From assembly GCA_029641185.1 (NCBI GenBank), contig JAPWGK010000022.1, forward strand, positions 558,001-622,000: a stretch of 64,000 bases of DNA. Direction: 5' to 3'. The notes under the pieces were generated by a model. It was not told the origin of the DNA, did not search any database, and saw only the letters and a program-made list of their open reading frames with translations. Source of the DNA: Pseudofabraea citricarpa (Eukaryota > Ascomycota > Leotiomycetes > Helotiales > Dermateaceae). Within the stretch, counting starts at the first letter, position 1. Each line of letters starts with the position of its first letter. The position numbers and the translations under genes were made by a program. Below, piece after piece: positions 21,801-33,500 of the stretch.

Positions 21801-24800
21801 GGACGTTCTTGCTCTAATGTATGAGTTAGTAGGATATTAGATTGATCTGTACAAGGGAATTACCTGATGACCATGCGGAAAAGAGACCGAATACAACTTG
21901 CAAGTCGACTTGGTTCTGAGTGGTCTCTCCAATGAAGAGGTTGCCTCCAGCTTTGAGAAGTTTGTGCACGTTGGACATGGTATTCTCCATATTCTTTGTA
22001 CCATGCAAAACGTTGGATGCAATGATCAAATCATAAGACCCTTCAGAGAAACCCTGGTTCACGGGATCTTGCTCAATGTCCAACTTCTTGTAAGTTACAA
22101 GATCACCCCAAGTCTCAAATTGTTCCTTGGCAGCTTCGAATGGTGCATCCAATTTGTCTGTAAATTCGTAAGACGCAGCCAGAGGACCGTTGCCGGATTG
22201 CTCTGATCCGAGGGCGGTCAAGACGTGTTTAGTGGTCGAACCTGTGCCGGCACCAATTTCGAGAATTTTGGCTCGAGGATTCTTGTGAATGAAATGGCTA
22301 ACGAGTTTGCCAATTTGTTCATTGGAGTTACGGCATCTCAATGACTCGGAGTAATACCTGGAAAGTAGAGAGCCTTCAAGTAATAGCTCTAAAGGTGTTA
22401 CTTCCCCCTTGAGCATAGGCAAAAGATTTTGACCAAAAGTAGTCAATATCTCGCCGTCAATACCGGCAGCGCTAGCCTTCTTCACAAGCTCGGCCTTTTG
22501 CTCGGTAGTGTCAGAATTCCAAGCCTCACTGTTGGGAGCTAGTTGATTGAGTGTAGCAGCACCGAGTTGGAACTTCATCCACACGTAGAACTTCTTGTTA
22601 AGCCCTTCGAGCTTTCGTACATCAGCAGCTGTAATTGATGCCAGGGCGTCTTGAATAAAGTTGATGGACAGACGTCTGAGATTAATTAGTTCATCAGCAT
22701 TTGATTCTGTGATTGGCGAGGAAAGTTCCTGCTTCAAGAATGAAGCTTTGGCTGAAGTGATATCTGGAAGCCATTTGACGTAGCTGAACTTGTCATTTTC
22801 GAATGGTGACTCTTGAGACAATGCATTGCCGATGGATTGGAAGGTGAAGCCTTCAATTGTAAGGAGTGACTCTGTGAAATCATCACCATCATCGGTCAGC
22901 TTGACGTCGGTGTCAAAGCTCTGAACGCTAGCACGATTGATGTCTGTATGGGCTCTGAAACGATGACCTGGAACGCTATTGATCTTGTTAGAGATCCAAA
23001 GACTCTTGATTGACTTTGGAAGAAGCGAGGTAGTCATTCTGGACCCAGCATTGGGCAAAGCTGTATACGCTGCTTGGAAAATTGTATCCAGGGTAGTGGG
23101 GTCTATGACATGCTTATGTTGATGACCTTGTGGCATCAACGCAGCAGTATCGGCAATCTCAAGAATCGAGACAGATTGGTTATCCCGGCATTTGATCGTC
23201 TTGAGGTTCTGGAAGATGGGCCCGTGATAGATTCCAGCAGAGCGAAGAGAGTCGTATAAATCTCTCGGATCAAGTCTCTTTCTGTAATCATCAAGTTTTC
23301 TCGAATCCTCAAGTTGGATGCTTTCATTGGATGTGGCATCAGCATCGGCGTCGTCGATTGTAGCCACATTGGTCAGAATAAGACCCCTGCTGTGCTCCGT
23401 CCATTTGTTTTCACCACTGACAGAGCAAATCAAGAACTCTTGATATCCTTTAGCATAGTTGGCTTTATCGTCACATGGCCGAAGAGTGAGTTGGAGCTCA
23501 ATACCCTCTGCAGTATCTGGGACAACAAGGGCTGCGCTGATGTCGATATCACGGAGCTGGTAGCTGAGAACGCGCTTTCCATCTGCCTCAGCTAGTTGAC
23601 ATGCACCTTCAATGGCCATGCAAATGAATGCACCACCAGGGTAGAGGATGTTTCCTTGGATAACATGATCTCTGACCCAAGGAATATCAGAAGGACGAAC
23701 AACAAGACGCCATGAAGGTGCGAGCATATTTGTTCCAATAGCAAGGCTTCCGAGAAGGTCATGAGGAGCGACGAGACGATTTCTGTGGCTCTTATTAAAT
23801 CGAGTCTCGGCCCAATGGCGGGTTTGATGATTCCATGGATAAGGGGGAAGATCCGACATGACTTTGGCATGTTTTCTACCATTGGGGAAATTGACGGCTT
23901 CCATGTTGACGGGATAACCTTGGCGAACCAAGTTGCATGCTAGGTTCTGCATTGACTCCAGAGCACTTATCTTTCGGATGAGACAGCTGTAGTATGGCAC
24001 CTTGACCGCGTTGAATGCTTCTTGTGCCAAAAGCTCAGCGATGGGTCCACCGAGGGCAGCATGAGGGCCGACCTCCACGATGGCATCGACCTCAAGAGTA
24101 CCACTAGCCTCAGAAGACTCTCCGAGACACATCTTTGTGAACGAGTCCACAAATTGGACAGGGTTTGTCAAACTAGAAACCCAATGCTCTGCAGCGCAAA
24201 CATCCTCTCCGCGTGTAATAATTCCACCAGTGGTTGGAGAAGAGTAAACCAAACCGTCTGGGAATCCTGACGATGGGAGTCCGTAGTTCAACAACCAATC
24301 GCGATATGGTCCAGCGATGTCAAGCATGTGATGGGAGTGATAAGCTGTGTCGATCTTGAGGCGTCTTGAGAATACCTTGTCTGCTTGAAGCATCTCGTCT
24401 AGCTGCTCAATTCCAGGAACATCACCAGAAGCAGTAACACTGTTCGGACTGTTGAGGCAAGCGACGCATACTTTGCCTGCTGTAACGCGTGGAAGGTACT
24501 TCTCGTTTACTTCTTGAGCACCGAGGCCAACGGCCAACATACCACCCTGTCTGTTGATGCTAGCTGCTGCAGCTTCACCTGACAAGCTACCACGAGCGTA
24601 AACAATTGCCAATGCTGATGGGAGGTTTATGACTCCTGCCGCATAAGCAGCTGGGATTTCTCCACTGGAATGACTTGTGAGAGCAGTTGGATTGATCCCC
24701 CAAGATTTGAGAAGGTCAACCAAAGCACACTGAATAGCTGCGCAAAGAGGACTGCTCATAGCAAGCTCATTTACTCTTGTAGTCTTGGCATCTTTGCGAA

Positions 24801-26837
24801 GCTCCTCTATAATTATATTAGCATCTGAGTTGTGGATAAGGGAGAGTTAAGACGTACCAATTAGTTCCCAAGGAGCGCCCAAGACCTTGAAATATGCTTG
24901 CGCCTCCAGTAGAGAGTCTCTGAATACTGGGTAAGCGTCAATCAATTCTCGGCCCATAGCCCACCACTGAGCTCCAGCTCCTGTGAAAACAAAACCAAGT
25001 CTAGGAGTGTCTCCAGACTTGATAGGAACAACTTTACCAGCCTCGATGGTACTGATCAATTGTGAAATGCTCTGAGCTGGAACTGCAGACATCCAAGGGA
25101 AGACTGAACGACGTTGACACAAAGTATATGCAAGGTCATCAAGGAAAGCCTCTTCGTCGTCGACTTTGGTGTTTTCGAGGTATGTCTTCAGGTTGGATAC
25201 CATGGCCTTTGCAGCCACTTCATCCTTGGCACTGAGCATAATAACTCTGGAGTCCAACTTTGGTTTGACGTGTCCATTAGTACCGTTGGTGGTACCATTG
25301 ATACGAGCCTTTGCGGTGGAAGTGAGGAAGGAGCTGTAATCTTCCATAATCACGTGTGCATTTGCACCACCATAACCAAAGTTATTGACAGATGCACGTC
25401 GTACACCTTCAGTCCCATCCCATGTCTCAACCTTTCTCGCAACCTTCATATTCCACTCGTCCAGATGAAGATTCGGGTTTGGTTTCTCAAAGTTCACACT
25501 TGGTGGAATCTGACCTCTTTCAAGAGCCAAGGCAACCTTGATAATTGCGGCGAGACCACTAGTCGTCTCCGTATGACCGACATTGGTTTTTACAGAACCA
25601 ATGAGGAGTGGCTCATCCTTTGGTCTGCCATCTTTGAACACTGATGCGATAGCTCTACATTCGATGGGATCACCAGTAGGGGTTCCGGTGCCGTGAGCTT
25701 CGAAATAAGTTGTTTTCGATGGGTCAAGTCCGGAAGTCTTGTAGACTGTACGCATGAGACTCTCTTGGGCCTCTTGACTTGGTGTTGTGATGGTGTCGGT
25801 TTTACCATCTTGATTGCATCCACTTCCTCTGATGACGGCGCGAATTGGGTCCCCATCCCTGAGCGCGTCTTCGAGACGTTTAAGAACAACAACAGCTGAT
25901 CCTTCTCCTCGGCCATATCCACTGGCGCGACTATCGAAAGCATATGATCTTCCGCTTGGTGAGATAAGTCTGCAGTCTTGATTAGCTTGATTATGTAGAA
26001 GAGTTACAATCATGCTAACCTTAAAGATGACATCCCAATGAAATTGTCGGGATTCAAAATTACGTTGGCACCTCCAACAACTGACATGTCGGATTCCATA
26101 CCTCGAAGGTTCTGACAGGCTTGATGGAAGGTAGTGAGTGTAGTGGAGCAGCCTGTATCGATAGACATACTGGCTCCTCGGAGATCGTAGTAATGAGAAA
26201 TGCGGTTAGAAGCCATGGCAGATCCAACACCGACAAGAAGATAACGTGGAATGAGTTCAGGATCTCTCATGATGGCATCATGGTAATCTCTGAAGAAAGA
26301 TCCACCAAACATTGAAGTGTTGGATCCAGCCACATCCTTCATGCTCAGGCCAGCTAATACATGTTAGCTTCATATGTGAGGAACTGCTGATTCTGTTTAC
26401 CGTTCTCAAATGCCTCATAAGTGGACTCCAGCTGTATTCTGAATTGTGGATCTAAAGCCTGCTGGGATGAGTTTATGTCAAAAGTACAAGGTGGATTCGT
26501 TTCTTACAGCAGCAGTTTCAGCTGAAAGGTTGAAAAATCCAGCGTCGAACAATCCAACATCCTCCTTCAAGAAATGACCTCCTCGAACATTTGACTTGTA
26601 GATGTCAGTACATGATTGTCTCAGATGTAGGATTAAATCTGAACATACGGTGCTAGTCTTCTCAAAGTTTGGGTGATAGAAACTCTCCATATTAAATCTT
26701 GAAGTGGGGATTTCGCTCCAAGCGCTCTTGCCTTCTGCACATAGTTGCCAAAGGTCCTCGGGATTATTGACATCACCAGCAAATCTACAACTCATACCAA
26801 TAATGGCGATGGGGACTTCGGCATTCATTTTCGACAT
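18823..26837 (-). CDS. Highly reducing polyketide synthase (KS-AT-DH-MT-ER-KR-ACP), nine exons
   Basis: Predicted 2538 aa from exons 26837-26649, 26594-26508, 26458-26401, 26353-26020, 25969-24858, 24806-21864, 21813-20054, 20003-19689 and 19641-18823; all junctions are GT-AG and keep frame. KS active site is DTGCST with Cys180, His315 (EAHGTGT) and His355 (NVGHTE). AT has Ser640 in SHSSGE, where the first Gly of GHSxG is Ser. DH has His974 ([13 protein letters not shown]) and Asp1167 (LDTIFQ). C-MeT has ILEIGAGTG at 1441-1449. ER has [13 protein letters not shown] near 1970-1980. KR has VGGLGGIG near 2181 and Ser/Tyr2323 in CNYAAGG. ACP has Ser2488 in YYGVDSL. All domains look active. It should build a reduced, C-methylated chain from malonyl-CoA. 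There is no release domain, which fits hand-off to the NR-PKS SAT domain. Start chosen at MSKMNAEV, just before the KS. Confidence 0.93.
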
Positions 26838-28268
26838 CTTGAGCGATTTAAAGTCGATATCTATTGTATGAGTAGTGTTGAGAAGAAGAAAGTTGATCTG
26901 TGGTGATGTTGAAATGGCCTTGACTGTGAAAGAGAGACTTGATATGCTTGACACACTTCTACAGCCTTTCTTCAAGTGGCATACGTTGGAGTTATATTAT
27001 AGAAACATGCCATAGTTAGTAAGTCGGATGCTTTCACAAGCCAGTTACTTGGATTTAAAGTTACCCGTGAAACGGGAGCATAGAACGAACATCGGAGTGT
27101 CTTTTTGGTAGTGTAACCCCTCATTTCTAAAGAAACTCCGCTTTAATCGAGCTGATTATAGTTGGACCCGTGTTTTTAGCATCTTATCTTTTCACGTTAG
27201 GACTGCGTTCCCAAGGTAGATCCGGACAAATGTGAGAGGCATGGTAATTGGCTTTGAATTATTCACGAGATTAGCTGGGGTCAAAGCTAAAAAGGGGGCA
27301 CCCGTTTCCTGGGCCTAGTAGGCTCGAACTTACTCATCTAGCTCCCGAGCCACGTTTTTACCGGTCTCCGAGTATTATCAAGGTTTGGCTCTAGATTCCC
27401 TGTTGCGTGCGATTCACTGTTGGTACGCCAAGTGTTGTGAAATGCACAGACCTGTAAGGGATATCGTGCTAACATAGACTTTTGAACTTGCCAAGTCACC
27501 AACAGAAGTTCAGATATTATATCTTAGGCTTATCCCGACTACCAAGAATGTTGGGGCTGACCGGAATAGGGAACCAAGGATTTAGAGGTTAAACGGTCGC
27601 TTGGGATAACAATTTACGTGATTGCCAAGACGCCAAGACCCACCTCACAGCGGTTCCTCCGTATAGTAACTCCGGCCAGATTCAACGAATACGAAAGATT
27701 GTAAAATTATTAAGCTTTGTAGCTGATGGCAAGATCCTTTAACCAAATCTATTCGATCAAACTATGATTATTCTAGAAGATTACAAAGCACCAAGCAATA
27801 TTTTACAACTATATTGAATTTGATAAATTTGACAGGGTAAGTATAAGATGAAATAATTATGTAGATTCGAGTAACGAAAGTAATTCTTTCATGATAGCTA
27901 GTTATCGTGTATCATAACTTAGATTTTCCTACAGATTATTGACCTTGTGCTCTGTGGTTAGTAAGGATGGAAATTCTAGCGAGCTGAAGTTTTATCCAGG
28001 ACGGTTTGCAACAACACAATATAATAGTGTAGCTCAAATTCCATGATATGACCATTCAAACTTCAGGTACTGATGTGAAAATAAAAGGGCTCGTCGCACT
28101 GTTGCTTAACGCATGACCACCAAGAAGTGGAATGTAGAAGTATAAAACTAGGCATGTTTGGTTTTGTCACTCAACGTAGTAGTTCACAGAGAAAATCATT
28201 GGTGGTGTTGACGCAGCGACAATCAAAATCAAAAGACGTTTCATTGAAATATAGCTCAGAATAAAATC
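26838..28268. promoter_or_regulatory. HR-PKS promoter region with three ACTCCG elements
   Basis: This 1.4-kb spacer contains no gene. Elements are at 27093-27098 (inverted, extended word aaaagacactccga), 27135-27140 (aaagaaactccgc) and 27669-27674 (taactccgg), that is 256 to 837 bp before the HR-PKS ATG. A further ctccgag is near 27366. The left part (27000-27700) is the PKS promoter. The right part lies downstream of the acyltransferase stop and is featureless. Confidence 0.6.
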
Positions 28269-29633
28269 CTATCCAATGTATTCAACGCATTCACTCCATT
28301 CGGGATCGTTTCTCATTGAGTCCATATCTTGCTTGTTTAAGCACGCAAGTAAAGTAAGATCCCCAGCAGTATCCGGTGGATAGAAATAGAGGGCTCCATT
28401 GATACCACCAAGAGTTGGTCGTCTTATCATGTCGGGGATACCAAGGACACCAAATTTCAACATAAGTTTTGCTTGGGCCATAGATGAAGATCCGATATCA
28501 GTTTCTCTGTTGTTAGGGCCGCTATAGGTAACATCTCTCTTGTCTTTGATCTTCGAGAGGAATGTAGCATAGCTTCGTACAGAGTATTCGGTATTGACCT
28601 CGTTCAAATCCTTGCGTAGACGGGATGCAACGGTAGAAAGAGGCAAGTCAATGATTTCTTGATATGTGAGACGGATAGATGAGAAATACACCATCTGGCC
28701 CATATATTCCCAAGTAAGACCAACAGCACTGCGGGCATCAATCGCACGAGAGAATTTCGAAACGGTGTTGGGATCGGCACCATTACGGACACGGTTTGCT
28801 GCCAGACGTTTCCAGTAGAAGGCAGAAACAGCATCGCCAGTGGAAATGAAAGGCACAGCTTTATCAAAACCTTCAGGGTCACTGGCAACAGCCTTGACCT
28901 TTGGAACTGCACTTTTCAAAAACCTGAAATATCCCCAAGATGCTGGAGGGGTATCTGCAGATGGTGTAACAGGGGGAGGACCAGATTTAGCCAAGAGATA
29001 ACTGTGATCTCGGGTTTCATCGTTATCGGTGTATAGCGGAATTGCTGTTTGAGGATCTATGAATGCAGGTTGAAGTGTCTTCTCAGAGATCTCTTCGCCA
29101 TTGAGGGCCTTAGATAGGAGTAGGATGAATTGGAAAATCGCTGTTCCATCTAGAAAGTTGTGCTGATTGGAAAACGTGACGATGACTCCTCCTTTGACCC
29201 AATTCAACTGCATGAGAACAGGTGCCGCAGGTCCAATCTCAGCCTCATCGTAACTTTCCGGAAATCCAGGAGTGGGGCAAAGTATCTTTCCATCTAGCAT
29301 GCTCGCAGGTCCTTGAGCCTTTACCATCTCTTCATAACTCGGCAACTCATCCGTAGAGTCTCTCTGACGTAGAAGGACATGGGCAGGTCCATCCTTTGGC
29401 CACGGTGCTGTTTGAACTTTGGGAGAATAACCAGCTCCCTGTGGAACGAACACAACCTGGTCTGCAAGCCAGGGGATCTTCGATACGATTAGATCTGTGG
29501 CTTCTTTGAAAGACTGAAAGATTGAATCTCTGGAGACTCCTTCAGGCATGGCGAATGTAGCGGTTCCATGATTGTAGCATTTCAGTTGAGGATATTGGCC
29601 AAGGATATCAGCTACACGAGGTTGATATGCCAT
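28269..29633 (-). CDS. BAHD-type acyltransferase (Tri101/azaphilone acyltransferase-like)
   Basis: Single exon, 454 aa from the ATG at 29633 (MAYQPRVADILGQYP). An in-frame ATG 33 codons upstream is less likely because that extension is basic and unlike the family. His158 and Asp162 (QHNFLDG) form the HxxxD catalytic motif of the PF02458 family, with the expected flanks GGVIVTFSNQ and GTAIFQ. The conserved DFGWG element near the C-terminus of plant members is not present; the corresponding region reads GGINGALYFYPP, which fungal relatives tolerate. Such enzymes move an acyl group from acyl-CoA to a hydroxyl. Between the two PKS genes, and with the shared promoter element, it most likely decorates the polyketide. 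The acyl donor and acceptor cannot be read from sequence. Confidence 0.87.
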   Translation of the reverse strand: MAYQPRVADILGQYPQLKCYNHGTATFAMPEGVSRDSIFQSFKEATDLIVSKIPWLADQVVFVPQGAGYSPKVQTAPWPKDGPAHVLLRQRDSTDELPSYEEMVKAQGPASMLDGKILCPTPGFPESYDEAEIGPAAPVLMQLNWVKGGVIVTFSNQHNFLDGTAIFQFILLLSKALNGEEISEKTLQPAFIDPQTAIPLYTDNDETRDHSYLLAKSGPPPVTPSADTPPASWGYFRFLKSAVPKVKAVASDPEGFDKAVPFISTGDAVSAFYWKRLAANRVRNGADPNTVSKFSRAIDARSAVGLTWEYMGQMVYFSSIRLTYQEIIDLPLSTVASRLRKDLNEVNTEYSVRSYATFLSKIKDKRDVTYSGPNNRETDIGSSSMAQAKLMLKFGVLGIPDMIRRPTLGGINGALYFYPPDTAGDLTLLACLNKQDMDSMRNDPEWSECVEYIG

Positions 29634-30516
29634 TTTAGGTGTTCTGATTTGAATTGGTTTGTTGCGAGGATATGGAATGTGACAAAGGTATCTTTGATGA
29701 TTGTGATTCTTGGAACTGATTTCTAAATTCAAAATAATGGCATACAGTAACCACGATGTTGTGTATTATATATAATACGTTTGCATACTTGAAAGAAATA
29801 GTTTTGTTAACGTAGTCACTTGAATATTTGGACTGGGCATAAATCCGGTGTAAGGATCAAAAACTCCGGATAGCCGAGCAATATGGCGGGAAAAGATACT
29901 CCTCGCAATTCCCATAATTAGGTAAGGTTACATAGATCAAGTGGCATGTGAAAATAAAGCCACATCCATAACGGGAATAATTGGACTAAATGTTATTTGA
30001 TTGCCAATGTGTTGAAGCTCTTAATTCGTATTCTGGGCGTCAGCATTTAGGTTGTCGGTTAGGCAGAATATCGCAAAGAAAGTCCGGGAACGTGAGATGT
30101 TAAATTGACAGGGGATACCCGGTCAAAGCGAGACTCCGCAGCCCAGAATCTGGGTAATTTTATGAAATACTGGAGAGAGTGAAAGGTACGTTTATGGTTG
30201 GCTTAGCAGTAAACGGAGTTATGCACCGACATGCTACGAGCTTTGGAGAGTTTAAATCCTTGTATAGCCCACGATTCTAAGCTGCTACCATTATCGATAA
30301 GATGACCGGCATACGGACGTAATTCAAGGGACGATAGCATTTATCTCAGTCTCGTTCTTCCGAAGTCTGCGCTTGCCTTCCCTCTAATAAGGTTGTTGTA
30401 TTCCCCCCAAATCGAGGCGATCGACCAAAGCATGTGAACATCTTTCATCAATTATAAGACACATTTTCAACTCCGAGGATCAAAAGATTATTCAACTATA
30501 CTTTGTTAAGCCAACC
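29634..30516. promoter_or_regulatory. Divergent acyltransferase/NR-PKS promoter with ACTCCG elements
   Basis: An 880-bp spacer between divergent start codons. Exact cores lie at 29863-29868 (aaactccgg), 30133-30138 (agactccgc), 30214-30219 (inverted, taactccgt) and 30470-30475 (aactccgag, 42 bp before the NR-PKS ATG). A near-match, aaagatactcctcg, begins at 29892. This is the densest group of the motif in the window and could drive both genes. Confidence 0.65.
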
Positions 30517-33500
30517 ATGGTCACTTCTGCTACCATTCCCTCGAAGGGCAATACTGTCCTCTTATTTGGCCCGCAAGCCTTATCATTTGACGAAACCGCC
30601 TTTCATAACCTGCGAGATGTCGTCGTCAATACGCCAGAGCACAGCTGGATACTCGAAGCCATATCGTCCCTTCCGAATGCTCTTGAAATTATCACCACTC
30701 ATTTTCCCGAAATAAACAATCAACCTTCATTAAATCTTCTTCATGATCTCAACAGATGGTTTGAATCTGGAACAATTTCTCAGGATGCAACAAAACTTCC
30801 AAATGTTCTTTTGAGTCCTCTTGTGGTTTTGGCACAATTGACACAGTACTCGAGTTATTTACAGCTTGCTAATCCGGAAAGTGCTGTCGGGGATGACTTG
30901 CATCAAATACTCAACCCAGCAGCAGAGACTATTGGTTTCTGCACCGGTATCTTGAGCGCATTTGCAGTTTCCAGCAGCAACACTAAACCAAATTTTGCGA
31001 AATACGGCGCAGTAGCTTTAAGATTGGCCATGCTCATAGGCATCGTTGTAGATGCTCAGGAGTCTTCCACAAAGTCTGGGGAATCAAGATCTTTCAGCAC
31101 AATGTGGAGCTCGCCTGCTGGATATGAAGGCATGCAGAAGATCTTAAACTTGTTCCCAGAGGTAAAATAATATTCATCACTCCTTTCATCATTCTAACTT
31201 AACAAGGCTTACATATCTGTCAACTACGATGAAAATCGAGCCACTATTACAACGACTGCAACGACGTCACCAAAAATCCAAGAACAACTCAGAAACATTG
31301 GTAATGTAACAGCCGAAGTTCATCTCCACGGAAGATTCCACTCCGAATGCTACAGAGATGTCATTCAAGAATTGATAGCCTTCTCTGACAAACATGAAGA
31401 GTTCCAATTTCCCGATGCCAAAGAATTGGTCATCCCAACTCGTTCTAACGCAGGTGGAGATTTCATTTCAAATGTCAAATTACACCACGAAGCACTTCGC
31501 TCTATTCTTGTTGCACCCCCTCAATGGTACAAGACATTTTCATCAGTTCGCAACTCTTCCTTAAGCGACAAGACTGCCAAAGTCGTTACATTTGGACCAG
31601 AACGATGTGTCCCACCATCGCTCATGAGAGAACTCAGCTCTCAAGTCATTCATTTTGCAGACATCAAAGTCAAACCATCTCCACAATCGTCAAGAACATA
31701 TTCGGATAACGATATCGCTGTCGTTGGTATGTCTTGTAAAGTACCTGGCGCTGATGGTCTGGAAGAATTTTGGGATTTACTCTGCGAGGGTAAATCACAA
31801 CACAAAGAAGTCCCAAAAGAGCGTTTTGGTTTCGAAACTGTCTTCCGCGACGTTGATCCTAAGAGAAAGTGGTTCGGTAATTTCCTTGACGATTATGATA
31901 AGTTTGATCATAAATTCTTCAAGAAGAGTCCTCGAGAAATTGCGTCAACTGATCCGCAACAACGTTTGATCCTTCAAATTGCATACCAAGCAGTTGAACA
32001 ATCTGGATACTTTCAATCAAAACAACCAGATACCCGAGTAGGATGTTATGTTGGAGTCTGCGCTTGCGATTATGATAATAACATAGCTTGTCATGCACCT
32101 AACGCCTTTTCGGCAACTGGCAATCTGAAAGGATTTATCGCAGGCAAAGTCAGTCATTATTTTGGATGGACAGGACCCGGACTCACCATCGATACCGCTT
32201 GTTCGTCATCAGCAGTTGCTGTTCACCAAGCATGCAAGGCTATACTGAGTGGAGAATGCACGGCTGCTCTAGCTGGAGGCACTCACGTTATGACCAGTCC
32301 TCTGTGGTTTCAGAATTTGGCTGGTGCTTCCTTTCTCAGTCTTACTGGGCAGTGCAAACCATTTGATGCGAAAGCAGATGGTTATTGTAGAGGTGAAGGA
32401 GTTGCTGCTGTCTTTTTGAAAAAGATGTCAGCTGCTATTGCCGATGGAGATCAAATCTTGGGATCGATCGCAGCTACGGCTGTCCAGCAAAACCAAAATT
32501 GTACACCAATTTTTGTCCCTAACGCCCCATCGCTTTCTGATTTGTTCCGTGTTGTCACAAAACAGGCTGGTCTCGAACCGCAACAGATTGGTGTCGTCGA
32601 AGCACATGGTACGGGGACCGCTGTTGGTGATCCAGCAGAGTACGAGAGCATTCGACAAGTGATGGGCGGTCCCGGTCGCGATAACCCATTAGTACTAAGC
32701 TCTGTAAAGGGTCTGGTCGGTCATATTGAGTGTACTTCAGGCATAGTATCATTGATAAAGGTTCTTCTAATGATTCATCATGGCATGATACCCCCACAGG
32801 CCAGTTTCAGCAAGATCAATCCTGCTATCAAATCATCTCAATCCGATAACATGAATATACCTACAAGCTTGCTGCCATGGAATGACGGATTCCGCGCTGC
32901 ACTTATCAATAACTATGGAGCTTCCGGATCAAATGCCTCAATGGTAGTCACACAAGCACCTTCTGTTGCGCCACCTAGCAAGAGGTTGACTGCCTTGAAA
33001 CAAATATTTTGGATCCCAGCTCTCGATGAACGTGCTCTCAAGGCATATACCACATCATTTCGGAAATTCCTTCATGACAAGCGGAACTCTGGGAAAGATT
33101 TTTCACTTTCTAACCTTGCATTCAATCTAAGTCGCCAATCCAACCGTCTACTAGAACGTGCTCTCCTATTCAGCACGGATTCTGTCCAAGATCTAGAGCA
33201 GAAACTACTGAGCTTCGAACAAGGAAAGCCAAACCTCTCGTCCATTACTCTACCGAAAGCCAGACCTCTAGTACTTTGCTTTGGAGGCCAGATATCAACC
33301 TTTATTGGATTGGATCGACAAGTTTACGATAATGTTCATATCTTTCGGAAACATTTGGATCACTGCGATTCTGTGTGTCACTCGATTGGTGTTACAAGTA
33401 TCTTCCCAGGTATTTTTAATCGCACACCAATCCAAGATCAAATCAAGCTTCAGACAATGTTATTTTCTATGCAATATGCATGCGCCAAGTCTTGGATTGA

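Noticed and set aside
27000..28268. Search for a missing cluster gene (monooxygenase or regulator) in the HR-PKS upstream spacer
   Set aside because: No frame on either strand carries family motifs; only promoter elements are visible.
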